DNA of 64,000 bases from Neocallimastix lanati (nom. inval.) (GCA_016946835.1 JACVTC010000128.1:119001-183000); one strand, 5' to 3'; numbered from the stretch's first letter, positions 1 to 13,644 are shown. Numbers and translations: made by a program. The notes: generated by a model from the letters alone, not told the origin.

Positions 1-11
1 TCAATAACAAC

Positions 12-50
12 AAGAACTCCTTTCAGGACGGTCACCTGAAAGGAGTTCTT
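12..50. repeat. Perfect inverted repeat (16-bp arms, 7-nt loop)
   Basis: Bases 12-27 and 35-50 are exact reverse complements (left arm AAGAACTCCTTTCAGG). They flank a 7-nt loop, so the segment can form a strong hairpin. Its GC content is much higher than the surrounding AT-rich DNA. It lies at the window edge, about 820 bp beyond the stop of the aminotransferase gene, so it may belong to a feature outside the window. Its function is unknown. Confidence 0.85.
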
Positions 51-463
51 CAATCATATAAGGAAAAATTAAAATAAATGGAATATAGGATAAGTAATCT
101 AATATCCAAAGGAAATATTTTTCAACATTTTTTTTTACTGAAAATAAGAATAATTATAATGAAAATGTATTTTTTATTCCCTCATTATTTTTTTTTCAAT
201 CTCAGAAATTGAATATGTAATAATAAAGAAAATTCTAAAATAAAAAGGATATATCAAAATACTTCATTAAAATAGAAATATAATAATATAACAATAATAT
301 TACTATAAGAACTTAGTAACTAAATAAAAAAATTTTTTATTTTCAAAAATGTACACCAAAACACAAACACATTAAATATTAAATATTATATTACTTTTTT
401 TTTTTTAATTGTTATTTGCAATCTATTATAAATAATATATGATAATATTTTTTAAGATTTTAA

Positions 464-494
<31 letters not shown>

Positions 495-872
495 TGTTTG
501 TTTGTTTGCTTTGATTTGCTTTGATTTACTTTTTTTTTTTTTTTTTTTTTATAAAAAAAAAAAAATTAACTTATAATTATTATCAGTTTAATTTTGAAAA
601 AATATATTTTTTTTTAATTTACATTATTTTTTTTTTCTAGTTTATGTCTAAAAAAGAAAAATAAAGATTTTTTTTTGGATAGCTTTATAACATTATTTTA
701 AAATATAAAAACTTATTTTATTAAAAAAGATTATTCTTTCCTAAAAAGTTCATTTATAAACGATAACAAGCTATTTTTGTTTGTTACGGGCATTCATTTG
801 GAAATAAGGTTTATTTTATTTTTTTTTGGGGAAAGTATTTTATTAATTTAAACTCATTTAATTAAAAACAAT
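51..872. other. AT-rich intergenic DNA, 3' side of aminotransferase gene
   Basis: Non-coding, with long poly-T runs (about 469-495 and 531-550) and short GTTTG/CTTTGATTTG repeats near 496-530. It contains the presumed 3' UTR of the minus-strand gene that ends at 873. No gene was seen. Confidence 0.7.
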
Positions 873-2080
873 CTAATTTTCAGCTTCAATACCATTAGCT
901 GGCCACATCCATTGGAATGGATCTTCTCTGTCACCATTTTGAATATCAACTAAAGTGTGGTATAATTCAGTAAGACCAGCACCAACAGTCTTACCATCAC
1001 CAACAACGTGCTTGTTAACAACAACAGAACCATCGTCCTTAACAACTTCGTGATCGATTTCACCGACTGGAGTAATAACAACAGCAGTACCACAGGCAGC
1101 AATTTCGTCGAACTTACCTTCTTCGACTTCAGAGTAAGCAATTCTTCTTCTTTCAACATTCCAACCTAAGATTTCCTTAGCAACTCTTTCTAAACTCATA
1201 TTAGTAACAGAGTTAAGAATAGAGTGAGATTTTGGAGTAACATAACTACGCTTACCATTGGCATCAGCTGGAGTAAGAGCAAAGAAGTTAGAGGTAGCGA
1301 ATTCTTCAATGTAAGTTCTAGAGGCTGAATCAAGGAAAAGAAGAACTGGGTAACCACGCTTCTTAGCAAGATATGAAGATCTAACGGTAGCAACATAGTT
1401 ACCACCAATCTTAATATGACCGGTACCGAATGGAGCAGCTCTATCGGTGTTAGCCATAATTAAAGATTTAACTGGGTTAGACATACCACCCTTGTAATAG
1501 TCACTAACTGGAGTAACGAAAATAACAAAAGCGTATTCTTCAGAAGAAGAAAGACCAACCTTAGCTTCAGTACCGAAAAGAACTGGTCTAATATATAAGG
1601 AAGCACCAGTACCGTATGGTGGAACGTATTCAATGTTAGCAGCAATGACACGTTTAACACCATCTAAGAACATATCAACAGTTGGGGCAGCCATCATACA
1701 ATAATCACAAGATTGAATAATACGTTCAGCATTAGCTTGTGGTCTAAAGACTCTGACTTTACCATCCTTCATTCTGAAGGCCTTTAAACCTTCAAAACAA
1801 GTTTGACCGTAGTGAAGAGCAGTGGCTAATTTTTATTATAAATAATTAATACTAATTTTAGTACTATTTAAAACATTAAAAATTAAGATATTCTATTTTA
1901 TTTCATAATATAATAATATTTACCAGCAATGTGCATTGGAAGATATGGTTCAGTGACAAGTTCCCCATTGTCCCACTTACCATCCTTGAATTTGTAAATA
2001 ATATGACCATTAGTTTGACGGTAACTGAAACCTAATTCACCCCAGTTGAAACTTGGACTACTTACATCTAACTTAGTCAT
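873..2080 (-). CDS. Branched-chain amino acid aminotransferase
   Basis: Fold-type IV PLP aminotransferase (EC 2.6.1.42). It interconverts Leu, Ile and Val with their 2-oxo acids using 2-oxoglutarate/glutamate. The exons are 1924-2080 and 873-1825. The 98-nt intron (1923-1826) starts GTAAAT and ends TTAG; joining restores the motif ALHYGQTCFEGLKAFR across the junction. The product is 369 aa, typical for the family. Visible features are the PLP lysine at about K191 in GHIKIGGNY, a PLP-contacting glutamate around 226 (IEEFATSNFF), and the phosphate-binding CGTA loop at about 297. The start is the ATG at 2080. No mitochondrial presequence is obvious, so a cytosolic location is likely (inference). 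The base composition is clearly GC-richer than in the other genes here. Wording of the conserved blocks resembles Bacteroidota IlvE enzymes, so horizontal origin is possible. Confidence 0.95.
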
Positions 2081-5000
2081 TTTTAGTTTTGTTTTTTGTT
2101 TAATTTTTATTCTAAAATAATAAAATTGTTATAATAAAATATTTAATTAAATATAAATAAAATATTCCTTTAATATTAATAATATCAATACTATTATATT
2201 TACTATTTTTTATTAATATGTACATTTAATAAAATTTATATTCATTTCTCAATAATATTAAAATAATTATTTTTTTTAATATTTTTAATAAACATATTTT
2301 TACAACTATTTTATTCCAATTGTTTTTTTTTTTTTTTTTTTTTTTTTATTTATTTATTTATCTTAAAAAAGAAATGTATAAATTTAACTATTTTTATTAA
2401 TTTTTTTCTATCATTTTGAAAAGAATTCATTTTATACACAATTTATACTTATTTCTTTGCTTATTTTTATTATCATTTTTAATTTCAACTATACTCAAAA
2501 AAAAAAAAAAAAAAAACAATATTTACCTTTCAAATTATTTAAAAAGAAATAAAAAAATGAGTTTAAAATATATAAAATTTGTTGTTAGAAGAAAAAAAAA
2601 ATAATTAATAAAAAGAGGAAATTTTTTTATTTTATACTTTTTATTATATCATAATAATAAATTAAAAAATTAATAAATTAAAAAGTGAAATATATTTCTC
2701 TGTTTATTTATTATTATTAAAACTAATATTTAGGATTATAATCTTCCTTGAAATACTATTCATATAATAAACTATTTATTACTATCATATATTATTTTAA
2801 TATTAAATTGAAAAAGTTATAATAATACGTATAAAATACTTTATAAATTAATATATTAATTTTTTATTGTTTAATTAGTAATTATATTAAAATTTATATA
2901 TACATTCTTTAAATAATATATTAAGATTATTACAATCCATATAAAGAACATAGTAAATAGAATTATATATTATATATATGTATATTTAATTCAAAAAATT
3001 TCTGTGGCATAATATATAACAGGATATATATACATAATATAATATATATTAAAATATAATATCTATATTTTTATTTTTAATTGAACAATATTTCTTTCTA
3101 TTTATTTCTAATAAATTATTTAAAACGATTTATAATTATTTTTTTTATTATTTAAATTAAAAAAAAATATATATATATAAAATTAAAGAAATTTTAAAAA
3201 TTATTTTGTTAAATTATTTTTAATTAATTTCGAGAGTTTGAAAAGGGCACTTTTTTACTTCGACTTTTTCATTAAACCAAATAAAAAAAAAATATGTTGA
3301 TTTTTTTTTTTAAAATACATATAAAATAATAGGAGAACAGTAGAATAAAATATTAATATTAAAATAAATTTATATTATATATATATATATTTTTTATAAT
3401 TATATAATAAGTATGCAATAAAAATAATTAATAAATAATATTTATTGAATAATAAAATAAAATAAATTACAAGTCTGTAATTTTTTTTTTTTATGAGATC
3501 TTATAAATCATTATTTTTCTTTTTTTCGAATATAAAAGAAAATAAATATAAATATTATTTGTAATATATCTAATTTTTAGAGTCATTTTAATGCAATACA
3601 AAGTATTTGAACTATATTATAAATATTCAACTTTGCATATAATTGAGAAATTATAATATTATAATCATAAATTCTCTATAAATTTGATTTTTGATAATGT
3701 TTATTATTGAATTTTTCATCATTTTTTCATTTTTTCTTTAATTTTTTTTGATAACTAATATTTGAATAGTAATATAGAGATTTTTATTATAAAATTATTA
3801 GTCATTTCAAATAATAGTAATCCTTTATAGTAATTAAAATTATTACTGATAAAGTTTTTAAAATTAAATATATCATGAAAGCTATATAGCATTCTATAGC
3901 AACCTATAGCATTTTTTTCATTATCACATATTTTTTTTAATTTAAAATAAAATTATTACGTTTCACTTTGTAATAATACAAAGTAATAAGTGAACAGTAA
4001 TTAATACTTTATAATAAATATTAAATAACAAATAATAAATAATAAATAATAATAATTAAATAATAATAAATAATAAATAATAATAATTAAATAATAATAA
4101 ATAATAAATAATAATAATTAAATAATAATAAATAATAAATAATAATAAATAATAAATAATAAATAATAAATAATAAATAATAAATAATAAATAATAAATA
4201 ATAAATATTAATAAATAATAAATAATAAATAATAAATAATAAATAATAAATAATAAATAATAAATAATAAATAATAAATAATAAATAATAAATAATAAAT
4301 AATGATAATTTATTATATTAATAATGAAATACTGAAAAATATATAAAAATTAGTCATATAAGGTAGATCTAATAATATATTACAATTACCAAATAAAACA
4401 GAAAACAATTGATATATTAAAGTAACATCTAATATAGTTATATTAAAATCAATTCGAAGTTAACATAAAAGTAATGATTGCATATGATAGCTTAAGTTAA
4501 AGTAGTAAAAATGAATATTCTAAATCCATAAAATGTATCCCTCTAAAATTATGACAAATTTTATAGGCCCTCCACCTGTACTGAGATCCCATATCATATT
4601 AAGAAGGTTAATTTAAAAAATTTTTTATAACGTACTATGCCTATAAAATCCAGTACTTACTCTCAGAACAACTACCTTAAATTTCTTTAGCTAAAAGTAT
4701 TTAATATTTTAGGCAATCAATGAGAATTCCTTTTTTTAAGGAGTAATACTCATTAGGATTAGAAATTCTTATATAATCTTATATAGGTTTTATTGGCCTA
4801 TTTAATTCAATGTTGAGGAGAGGAATACTTATCTTATCATTGACTTATTATTCTAAATAAATGGATTAACATGACCTATAAACTATGAGATATTCATTAA
4901 ATATTTAATAAATTAAGTAGAGAATAATAAATTTCATATTGACTAAATTATTAGTAATAATAAATAAATAATAACACTTTATTAATTCATCCTTTTTTAA

Positions 5001-6069
5001 AGCTATCAATTATTAATATTAGTATAAATAAATAAATATTTTTTTTTAATCCATCTTTTTTTTGAACCATGATAAAATTTAGAATGTGATTGGCTGAGCT
5101 TATCATTTTTGATATTAAATATATAAGAATATATTATTTACTTAATACTAACATATATTATTACAAATTTTTGATAACTTTAAATTTTTTTAATCATTTT
5201 ATAGACGGTTTTAAAATAAGAATTATTGTTTAATATTTAATTAAAATTAATGTACAAAATAATTAATACATTATTCAATAAATAATATAATGTAATTAAT
5301 ATAAAAAGAAGTTATAATTAAATATTTTCTAAAAAAAAAAGATATTATTTATAAATTTAATAATTATGTAAATTTTTTCTTATTATTTGATATTCTGTAA
5401 GTCTACTTAATTGTTATTAATATTCTAAAATATTTAGTAATAAATATCTGAATTTTATAGTTATTTAATATTATAAATTTATTAATTAAAATATTAATGA
5501 AATAGTTATTAAATTTTAAATAATAATTGGTTGGATAAAAAAAATATTATATGACAAAATCATTTTAGTAATAATAATAATAATAATAGTCATAACAATA
5601 ATAGTAATAATAATAATTATAACAATAACAGTAATAATAATAATTATAGCAATAATAATAATAATATTATTATTATTAATAAAAATTATAATTTGTTTTA
5701 CTAAAAAAATTGGAGTCATATTAATTTAATGATTCTTAACAAAAAATATTTAAATAAAATTTTTAAATTTAGAAATAATGCATTTTGTAATTATAAATAA
5801 ATAAAATAGATGATTTGCATTATTCTATTATACTAATTCCATTGTAAATTAATTAATGTATATATATAAAATTTATAAAAATAATAATATTTTTTTTTTA
5901 TTTTTCATGATATAATGTATATATGACAAAAAATCAAATAAATTCATATGATAATAATATAATTATAATAATAATTGATAGATATTCGTAATATAAATTA
6001 CATCCACGATTTTAAACATAACCTGAAAAAAACTACTATTTTTTATTAACAAAAGTCTTATATAAATTT

Positions 6070-6134
<65 letters not shown>

Positions 6135-7244
6135 AAACTTAACTAAAATTTTTAAAGAATAATTATTATTTAGGGGAAAGCAATTTATTATACGGAAGGA
6201 TAAAATTAAATAGGAAGTAGAAAAATAAAATAAAAAAAATTTTTTACAATTAATATAATAAATTAATTACTTAAATGTTTAGAGCTTAGCATCTTTTTTA
6301 CTTTACGGAATTCAAAAAAGATAATTCAAAAGTACCGATATAGGAAATAGGAAAATATTCATAAATAATTTTTTTTTAAAAAATTAATGCTTCGTGTAAC
6401 ATCAATTAATATATTAATATATTATTTAATTTTTATTATTAATTTCGATAAATAAAATATTTGAGACTAATTAAATGATTATAAATATCAATTTGATAAA
6501 AATAATTTATATTATTTTAATTTTTTTTTTTTTTATTTTTTAAAATTTTCCAGAATTGAAACTTTAATGTGGTTTATTTAAAAGAAAAAAATAACAATAT
6601 TATTTTTTTATGCTTTAATTTTATCTTAAATATCATTAAATATTAAATTACATATGAAAAAAAAAAAATATATATATATATTTAAAATTTATATCATTTC
6701 ATCTTTTTTATAAAATATATATTTATAAATTTATTGTTTTATTTTATTGGAATTATTATATATATAAAAATATTTGATAGTTAATATTAATATAATGTAA
6801 TAAGATTATTATTATTATTATTATTATATAAACTGTACAGGTAAAAAAAATATATGTATATATATATAAATTCTAAAATGGCAAATTAATATTTGAAAAA
6901 ATACGAAAATAATTATTAAAAATTCAATTTAATTAAAAATTAGTTTAAAAAAAAAAATAAAATAAAATAAAATAAAATAAAATAAAAACAAAAATAAAAA
7001 AATAAAAATAAAATAAACTATAATATATAATTATTTTAAACTAACATTAGATATAATATTATTATATTATATATATATTAAAAAAATAATAGCAAATTAT
7101 TTAAATATAAATATAAACAAATAAAAGCAAATGACAAAAAAAAGAAAAAAAAAAAACCAAAATATAAAAAAAATAAAATAAAATATTCATTAAAATAAAT
7201 TTTTTTTAAATGAATAAAAAATGAATTATTTTTTTTTTTCAAAG
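2081..7244. other. Gene-free AT-rich intergenic region
   Basis: About 5.2 kb with no supportable gene. It holds the 5' flank of the aminotransferase gene, a heptamer-type AAT array (about 4025-4305), an Asn-codon-like repeat (about 5570-5670), a 40-bp-scale poly-A run near 6095-6132, AAAAT repeats near 6955-7015, and scattered AT dinucleotide runs. A slightly more complex patch at about 4550-4860 has no open frame or recognisable motif. Confidence 0.65.
4025..4305. repeat. Heptanucleotide-type AATAATA microsatellite array
   Basis: Nearly uninterrupted AATAATA/AAT units, with irregular AATAATAATTAA variants at the left end and a regular 7-bp period on the right. The same 7-bp unit forms arrays at 19080-19345, 19797-19882 and 43476-43625. 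Confidence 0.85.
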
Positions 7245-8308
7245 TTAATTATGAGGTGGAGACATGACTGGCATATCATCCACTGGTATCAGTAAAGTAT
7301 TTTGAGTTGGTGTGAAGGTATCATTGTTTGAATGATTAGAAATTGAATTAGATAGTGATGCTGAGGTTGTAGATATTAATGGTAAGGATGAAATAGAAGT
7401 TAGATTAGAAAAGGTATAGATATTCATATTATCTTTGGAATCTATAATAGGATTAACTAAAAGAGAATTTCTTACCATATTCATATTATTCATATTCATA
7501 TTATTCATATTCATATTACTCATATTCATATTATTTATATTCATGTTCATATCCATATCCATATCCATATTTAAATCCATAGATGGCATAGGATCATTGA
7601 TATTTTGATTTATTGTTAAATTTTGATTTTCATCTAAGATTGGAGGAGGAGAAGCATGATTATCAATATTGATAGTATCCATAGAAGGCATGTCATCATA
7701 ATTTTCATTGGTAGTATCAATTGGTACGACAGGTTTTGATCGGTTAATATTTATTTGTTGAAGATTTGGAAAATGTGCAAGTAAAGTGTGTCGTTGTGAC
7801 TGATTGATAGATGAGCAATTTTTTTTATTTTTATTTTTTTGGGATGAAAAAGTATTCATTAAAGAATACGAGTTGGATTTACTTGAAGCATTTAATGTTG
7901 CTCTAGGAATATATACAAATGATGATAATATTGGTAGATTTTCTGGGGTTTCAGTTAAATCAATAGAATCAATTAAATTTTGACTTCTCTTTTTATTTAT
8001 ATTATGATTTTTGGTGCTTTGAGTATCATCATTAATTACTGGCTTGAAGGGTGATTCCTTGGATATATCTTCATCTTCATCCTCTCCAAATATATTAATA
8101 AAATTTCGATTATTACTAATGGTTTTATGTTCAGAGTAGTAATTATTTGTAAAATAATTATTATTAACAAGATTAAGATTTGAGTTTACATTAGTTTTCA
8201 TGCCATATTTAGATTTATTAGCTGGAGATGGTACGGTTAAATAATTCATGTAAGGATTATAATACGGATTCATAGTACTATTATTAATTGTATTAATATT
8301 AATATTAA

Positions 8309-8342
<34 letters not shown>

Positions 8343-9023
8343 TATATTATTATTTATATTATTCTTATTCTTATTATTATATTTATTATTAACTATTTTT
8401 TTTATTTGATTTAAATTTTCTTTACTTGTTTGATCATAAAAATCATCTCTTAATGTAAATAATGAATATTCAGAATAATTTTCTGTAGTATCCCTTTTAG
8501 GTGAAAATGGATCAAGTATTACATCATATACGGTTTCGTTATTAATCTTATTCTCATTATCGTTAAAATCAATATCATATTCGGAACTACTTTCTTCTTT
8601 ATTATTATTACTAATTTTTTCTATTTTAGTATTATAATTACTCTTAGAAATTGTTTTTCTTTTAGAAGAAGATTTCGATTTAGAATAAGTATTTTTTTTC
8701 TTTTTTTGTACATTTCCATTTCCAGTTTCCTCCATTTTCTTTTCATTTTTTTTATTTTTAATTTCTGATTTATTGGTATTTGAACTTTTATATGCTTTTT
8801 CCGCCAATTTTTTATTTTTTTCATCATCCTTACTGAAACGATAATTGTTTTCTTTATTAATGACTTCAATTTTTTCTTTATACCTTTCTTCAGTAATTTC
8901 TTTACATTTTATCATTTCCCCATCAATATCAATTTTTTGAACTTCTATTAAATCATTTATTTGAATTTCGGTACCTTTTAATTTGATATACAAATTCCTA
9001 TAATGAAATTTTAATATATATAT

Positions 9024-9058
<35 letters not shown>

Positions 9059-9167
9059 TTCATTTTTAATATTTAATAATAATAACATATATATATTCAG
9101 TGATAATAATAATAATAATAATAATAATTATTATTATTTTTAATATAAATACTTAAATAATTAATTC

Positions 9168-9214
<47 letters not shown>

Positions 9215-12207
9215 GCTACTATTATACTATTATTATTGAATTCTATTTATATACTATTTAATATCTTACCATAATTCTTCAAATTTTTTATTCTTAATAT
9301 ATTCAAAACTTATAATTTGACCATAATTTTCTAATACACTGTAGATAGAAACAATTTGATTCATATTAATTCTTTTAATAAAGAAAAATTTAGTAATTAA
9401 TTCATCATCATTAGCAACTAATTCATTATTATTAGAATCCTTTTCAGTTGTCTTTTTTTTGTTTCTGGAGGTTTTTTCTGAAACTTTTTTAGAAGATTCA
9501 GTTTTTACTTTTCTTCTTTTAGTTGTTAAAGGTTCAATTTCAATATTTCCTTTTGATGAAGAATTTTCAATTACTTCTATTATCTTTCTTTTAGAACCTC
9601 TGGTATTAGCTGCTGGTATTTTTTCATCTTTTCCATTTTCATTTTCTTCCATTTTTCTTTTAGAGCTTCTGGTATTCGCAGCGGGTGAGGAATCAAAATC
9701 ATCTTTCATTTTACTTCTAGATCTTCTTCTAGTTCTTCTAGAAGCAGTGGTTATGTTTGATTTACTTTGAATTATTTCAATAATTTCTATATCGTCAGAT
9801 GTTTTCTTCATGGAATTTCTTGTAGTTCTAGTGGTAGTGTTGATTTCATCTGTGTCTGGAATTTCGATTATTTCAATATCATTATCAATTTTTCCTCTTG
9901 CAAAACTATTTCTGTTCTTGGTTATAACTTTTGATGATTTTTCAGATTCTTTTAACGCCTTATTTTTAGAATTTCTTGTAACTATTGAAGTAACTTTTGG
10001 AGAAGATATAATATCTTCTTCTTTTTTTTGTGATGTGTTTTTAGGTAAATCTTCTTTTTCGGACGACTCTAATTTTACCGGAAAGGAACAATTTTGATTA
10101 TTACCCATTCCCTTTTTATCTTTTTCAATTAAATCTCTTTTTTCTTGTTCACTAATCATCTTTAATTTACATAAATTTCCCTTAATTTTTACATCAGTCA
10201 TAAGTTCTACTGCATTTAAGCAATTCTTTTTATCGCTGTATACAATAATACTGTATGTAAACAGAGAAGAAGAAAATAAAAATAAATAAATAAAAAATAT
10301 ATATATATATATATAATAATTATTATTATCTTTATTCTTATCTTTATTATTTAAAAGGAATATCATTTTTATTTAAAATTAATATATTATTTAGATTTTA
10401 TATATATAGAGATATAGAGAGTTTTTATTTACCCTTCATTAACTGATGGCTTTTTAGTGAAATATCTAAATTCTTCAATATTACCCAATATATCAAAATG
10501 ACTTAAAAGCTCTTTTACTGATGTAGATTTTGAAATATTCCATATATAAATAATTCCTTTACATTGTTCATGAACATTTTTATTACTACTATTTGATATA
10601 CTATTACTATGCTTATTTTCATTACTATTATTTGGTATACTATAACTTTGCTTATTTTCATTACTATTATTTGATATACTATAACTTTGCTTATTTGAAT
10701 TAATATTATTTGATATATTACTACTTTGCTTATTTTCATTACTATTATTTGATATACTATAACTTTGCTTATTTGAATTAATATTATTTGATATATTACT
10801 ACTTTGCTTATTTTCATTACTATTATTTGATATACTATTATTTTGCTTATTTGAATTAATATTATCACTTTTGTTATTAAATGTTGAGTTATTTTTAACA
10901 TCGGTTTTATTAAATTTATTGATATTTACTATTGTATTATCTCTATCAATCTCATTATTAGTGATTTCATTTATAGATTTCATATTATTATCTATATCAA
11001 TCTTTGAGTTAAGTTCATAAATTAATGTATCATCTTCAGTAAAAGTTTCATTATTAACTTCATTGTCAATTTTTTCATTAATTTTATTTTCAATTTCGAA
11101 ATTTGTTTTTCTATTTATTTCATTTTCATGTTCAATATTACCTTTCATTTCATTATTTTTAACTATTTCTTTATTATTTTTTTTTTTATCCTTTTTTTCA
11201 AATTCATTTTCTTCCTCTTTGTCAATATTGATTTTATCATATTTTTGTTTCTTTTCATTAACATTATCATAATCGGATTTTGATATATCATTTTTAATAT
11301 AATAAGAATCAATATTTTTTTCATTTAAATTAGATTTCAAATCATTTTGGTTTATTTCTGTATCGGAATTAAATGTTCTATTATTAGTAAGGTTATTGGA
11401 ATTAATTTCAGAACAAGAATCAATTTCAACATTTCCACTTGTTTTATTTATATCAGTTATACTTGTTTTTTCATTAATTTCTTTGTGTGCACGGTCCATT
11501 GCTTTATCAACAATTGTTATATTATTTTTTATGTTAGAATCAGCTTCTATATAGGTATGCTCATTAAATTCCTTATTAATGTCAGTATCAATACTTTTAT
11601 TATTATCAAACTTATCATCTATTAAATTAATTCTAGATTCCTGTTTATCTTTTACAAAAATATTACCTTCATCAAATATTTTTTCATTTTCAGAAATAGA
11701 TTTTTTTTCCTTTTTTTCATCAAAAATTTTTGAAATTGAAACATTAATATTACCATTTATATTTATATTTTTATTATTATTTACAATATCTTCATTTTTA
11801 TCTAAAGATGTCTTATTTATTATATTGGCTTCTGTATGTTTATCGTTTTTACTTAAATAGCTTTTTTCATTACTTATATTTATTACATTTTCCTTGATTT
11901 TAATTTCACTTTCAATTCCTTCAGTAAATTTAACATTTGTTGCTTTTGATTGTAATTTTGGTGAAGAAGCATTATTCAATTTTTTTTCAGAATTATTATT
12001 AATATTTATATTTAAATTATCATTTTCAACATTATTTAATAAATTACTTTTTGATAATTTTTGTAAGGATTCTTTTAAATTTTTTATTTTATTTATTACT
12101 TTATTATCAACTTTTTTATATTTTTCTATACTTCTTTCATCATTTCTTTTCTTATTTTTGATTTTATTCTTATTTTTAAATTTCTTGGATAATTTTCCAA
12201 TCTTCAT
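7245..12207 (-). CDS. Large disordered protein with two RRM-like RNA-binding domains
   Basis: Three exons: 10433-12207, 9270-10250 and 7245-8997, encoding 1502 aa. Introns 10432-10251 (GTAAAT...ACAG) and 9269-8998 (GTAAGA...ATAG) keep the frame. Each intron falls inside an RRM, so joining is what makes both domains whole. RRM1 is at about 550-628 (RNP2-like IIYIWNI, then GIIVYSDKKN). RRM2 is at about 876-958 (FFFIKRI, then NLYIKLKG). The rest is low complexity: Asn/Lys/Glu-rich N-terminus, Lys/Arg stretches with two copies of PAANTR(S/G)SKRK resembling nuclear localisation signals, and Met-Asn/Met-Asp repeats near the C-terminus. Hydrophobic-acidic patches (EIIEIPDTDE, SIDLTETPE) look like SUMO-interacting motifs. 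A role as a nuclear RNA-binding regulator is inferred. I do not recognise an orthologue. The ATG at 12207 was chosen because codons upstream of it lack ATG. Confidence 0.8.
7470..7580 (-). repeat. In-frame Met-Asn / Met-Asp codon repeat
   Basis: ATG-AAT/AAC and ATG-GAT units encode MDMDMDMNMN and NNMNMNNMNM-type strings near the C-terminus of the RRM gene. Met-rich low-complexity runs of this kind are unusual. Confidence 0.8.
10590..10870 (-). repeat. In-frame tandem repeat encoding SNENKQS...ISNN units
   Basis: Alternating 45-bp-scale units encode variants of ISNNSNENKQSS and ISNNINSNKQSY, arranged as a higher-order pair of about 90 bp. They sit inside the first exon of the RRM gene, just before RRM1. 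All units stay in frame, which suggests replication-slippage expansion that is tolerated in disordered protein. Confidence 0.85.
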
Positions 12208-12355
12208 ATTATTTATTTTCAATCAAATTTTTTATGAGACAGTTCTTTCTCTATTTTTTTATATATAGTATTATTTAATTATATGAATATTTATTATTAT
12301 TTTTATTATAATTATTAGTAATATTACAGTTTTAGTATTAAATTCATGATATTAA

Positions 12356-12358
<3 letters not shown>

Positions 12359-12414
<56 letters not shown>

Positions 12415-12415
12415 T
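12359..12415. repeat. ATT trinucleotide microsatellite
   Basis: Uninterrupted ATT units, about 19 copies, upstream of the RRM gene. Confidence 0.9.
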
Positions 12416-13644
12416 AACTAATTGTTTTGAAATTAAAAAATGTTTATTATATAAATAATTTTATAATATTAATTACATAGGTCAACAATAATTATTTTAA
12501 CAATTTTGATTTATACTTTAATATTTTTTGAATTCTTAATATTAAAAAAAAAGTTCTATTTAATTAATATTTTTTTTTTAAAAAAAAAAAAAAATTATAT
12601 TATCATTTATACTAAACTATTTTTTTTCAAACATTAACACCAGATTTATTTATTAATCCTCTAAAAAATAATTGGTTTAAATACATATTATGTATTTATT
12701 AGTATTATTTTTTTTTATTAAAGTATTTCAAAAATTTTAATATAAAATTATATTGATTTAAAATTGTAGTTTTATGAAAGTAAAATTATTAAAATTGTAT
12801 AATTAAAAAAAAAAAAGTCGAAATAAAAATTAAAAAATTATTATATATATAAAAAAAAAATCTCTATATATTATTAAAATCTGTCAATTTAATTATTTTA
12901 TTATATTAGTTAATATTAATATATAACTAATTATTAATGAAATTATATGTTGTTTTTATTTTTATTATGATAATTTTTTTTTTTTTTTTTGATTATAAAT
13001 AAATATATGCACTATTTATGCATTTATGCTATATCCTGTTATATTACTATATTTACATATTGTACTATTTTGCATTATTTATACTTTATTATTAAAAATA
13101 CTTAAAAACCCTTATATATACAAGTTTTATATACAAGTTCTGCAATCCATTTATAGAATAATGTAGCAATAGCTACTAAATTTACTATGAGGATTGAGAA
13201 ACGTAGTTGACATGAGATTAGTGTAGTTATGTTATTATTATTAATAATATAATATTTTTCTAAGAGTCATTGAAATATACACCATAATCTTTATCTAATT
13301 TTTTTTTTAAATTTAACAAAACACTTCAGATTTTCTTTATTTCATCATTTCATTATCTCAATTTTTCACTTTTTTTTTTTTTTTTTCTCTTTATTTATCC
13401 ATATATTGAACTATAAAATATTATAGCATCAAAAATTTTATACTTGTTAATATCCTTTTCCTTTTTTTTTCTATTAATTCTTTTACATAAAATAGTATTA
13501 AAAGTATACAAATGTTTCCTTAAAGTTATTTGAATTTATTTTTTAATTTCTTTTTTTTTTTTTTTAAAATACTATTAACTAATAACAATAATTTTTTCTT
13601 GAACCATAAGACTAATAATTATTATCAAAATCTGGACAAAATAA

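Noticed and set aside
12-50. Bacterial-type rho-independent terminator
   Set aside because: The hairpin lacks an adjacent T tract and the setting is eukaryotic.
1898-2080. Separate 60-aa gene
   Set aside because: It is the first exon of the aminotransferase read through into its intron.
2416-2604. 62-aa plus-strand frame
   Set aside because: Composed of Leu/Phe and Lys runs from T- and A-rich DNA; no homology signal and no splice context.
5516-5719. 67-aa minus-strand frame rich in Ile
   Set aside because: It is the antisense reading of an AAT-type repeat.
9459-10097. Plus-strand frames opposite the RRM gene
   Set aside because: Hydrophobic mirror images of the Ser/Lys/Glu-rich codons on the minus strand; the minus frame is supported by two RRMs and spliced continuity.
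10515-10901. 128-aa minus-strand frame with VIVYQIIV repeats
   Set aside because: Out-of-frame shadow of the tandem repeat in the RRM gene.
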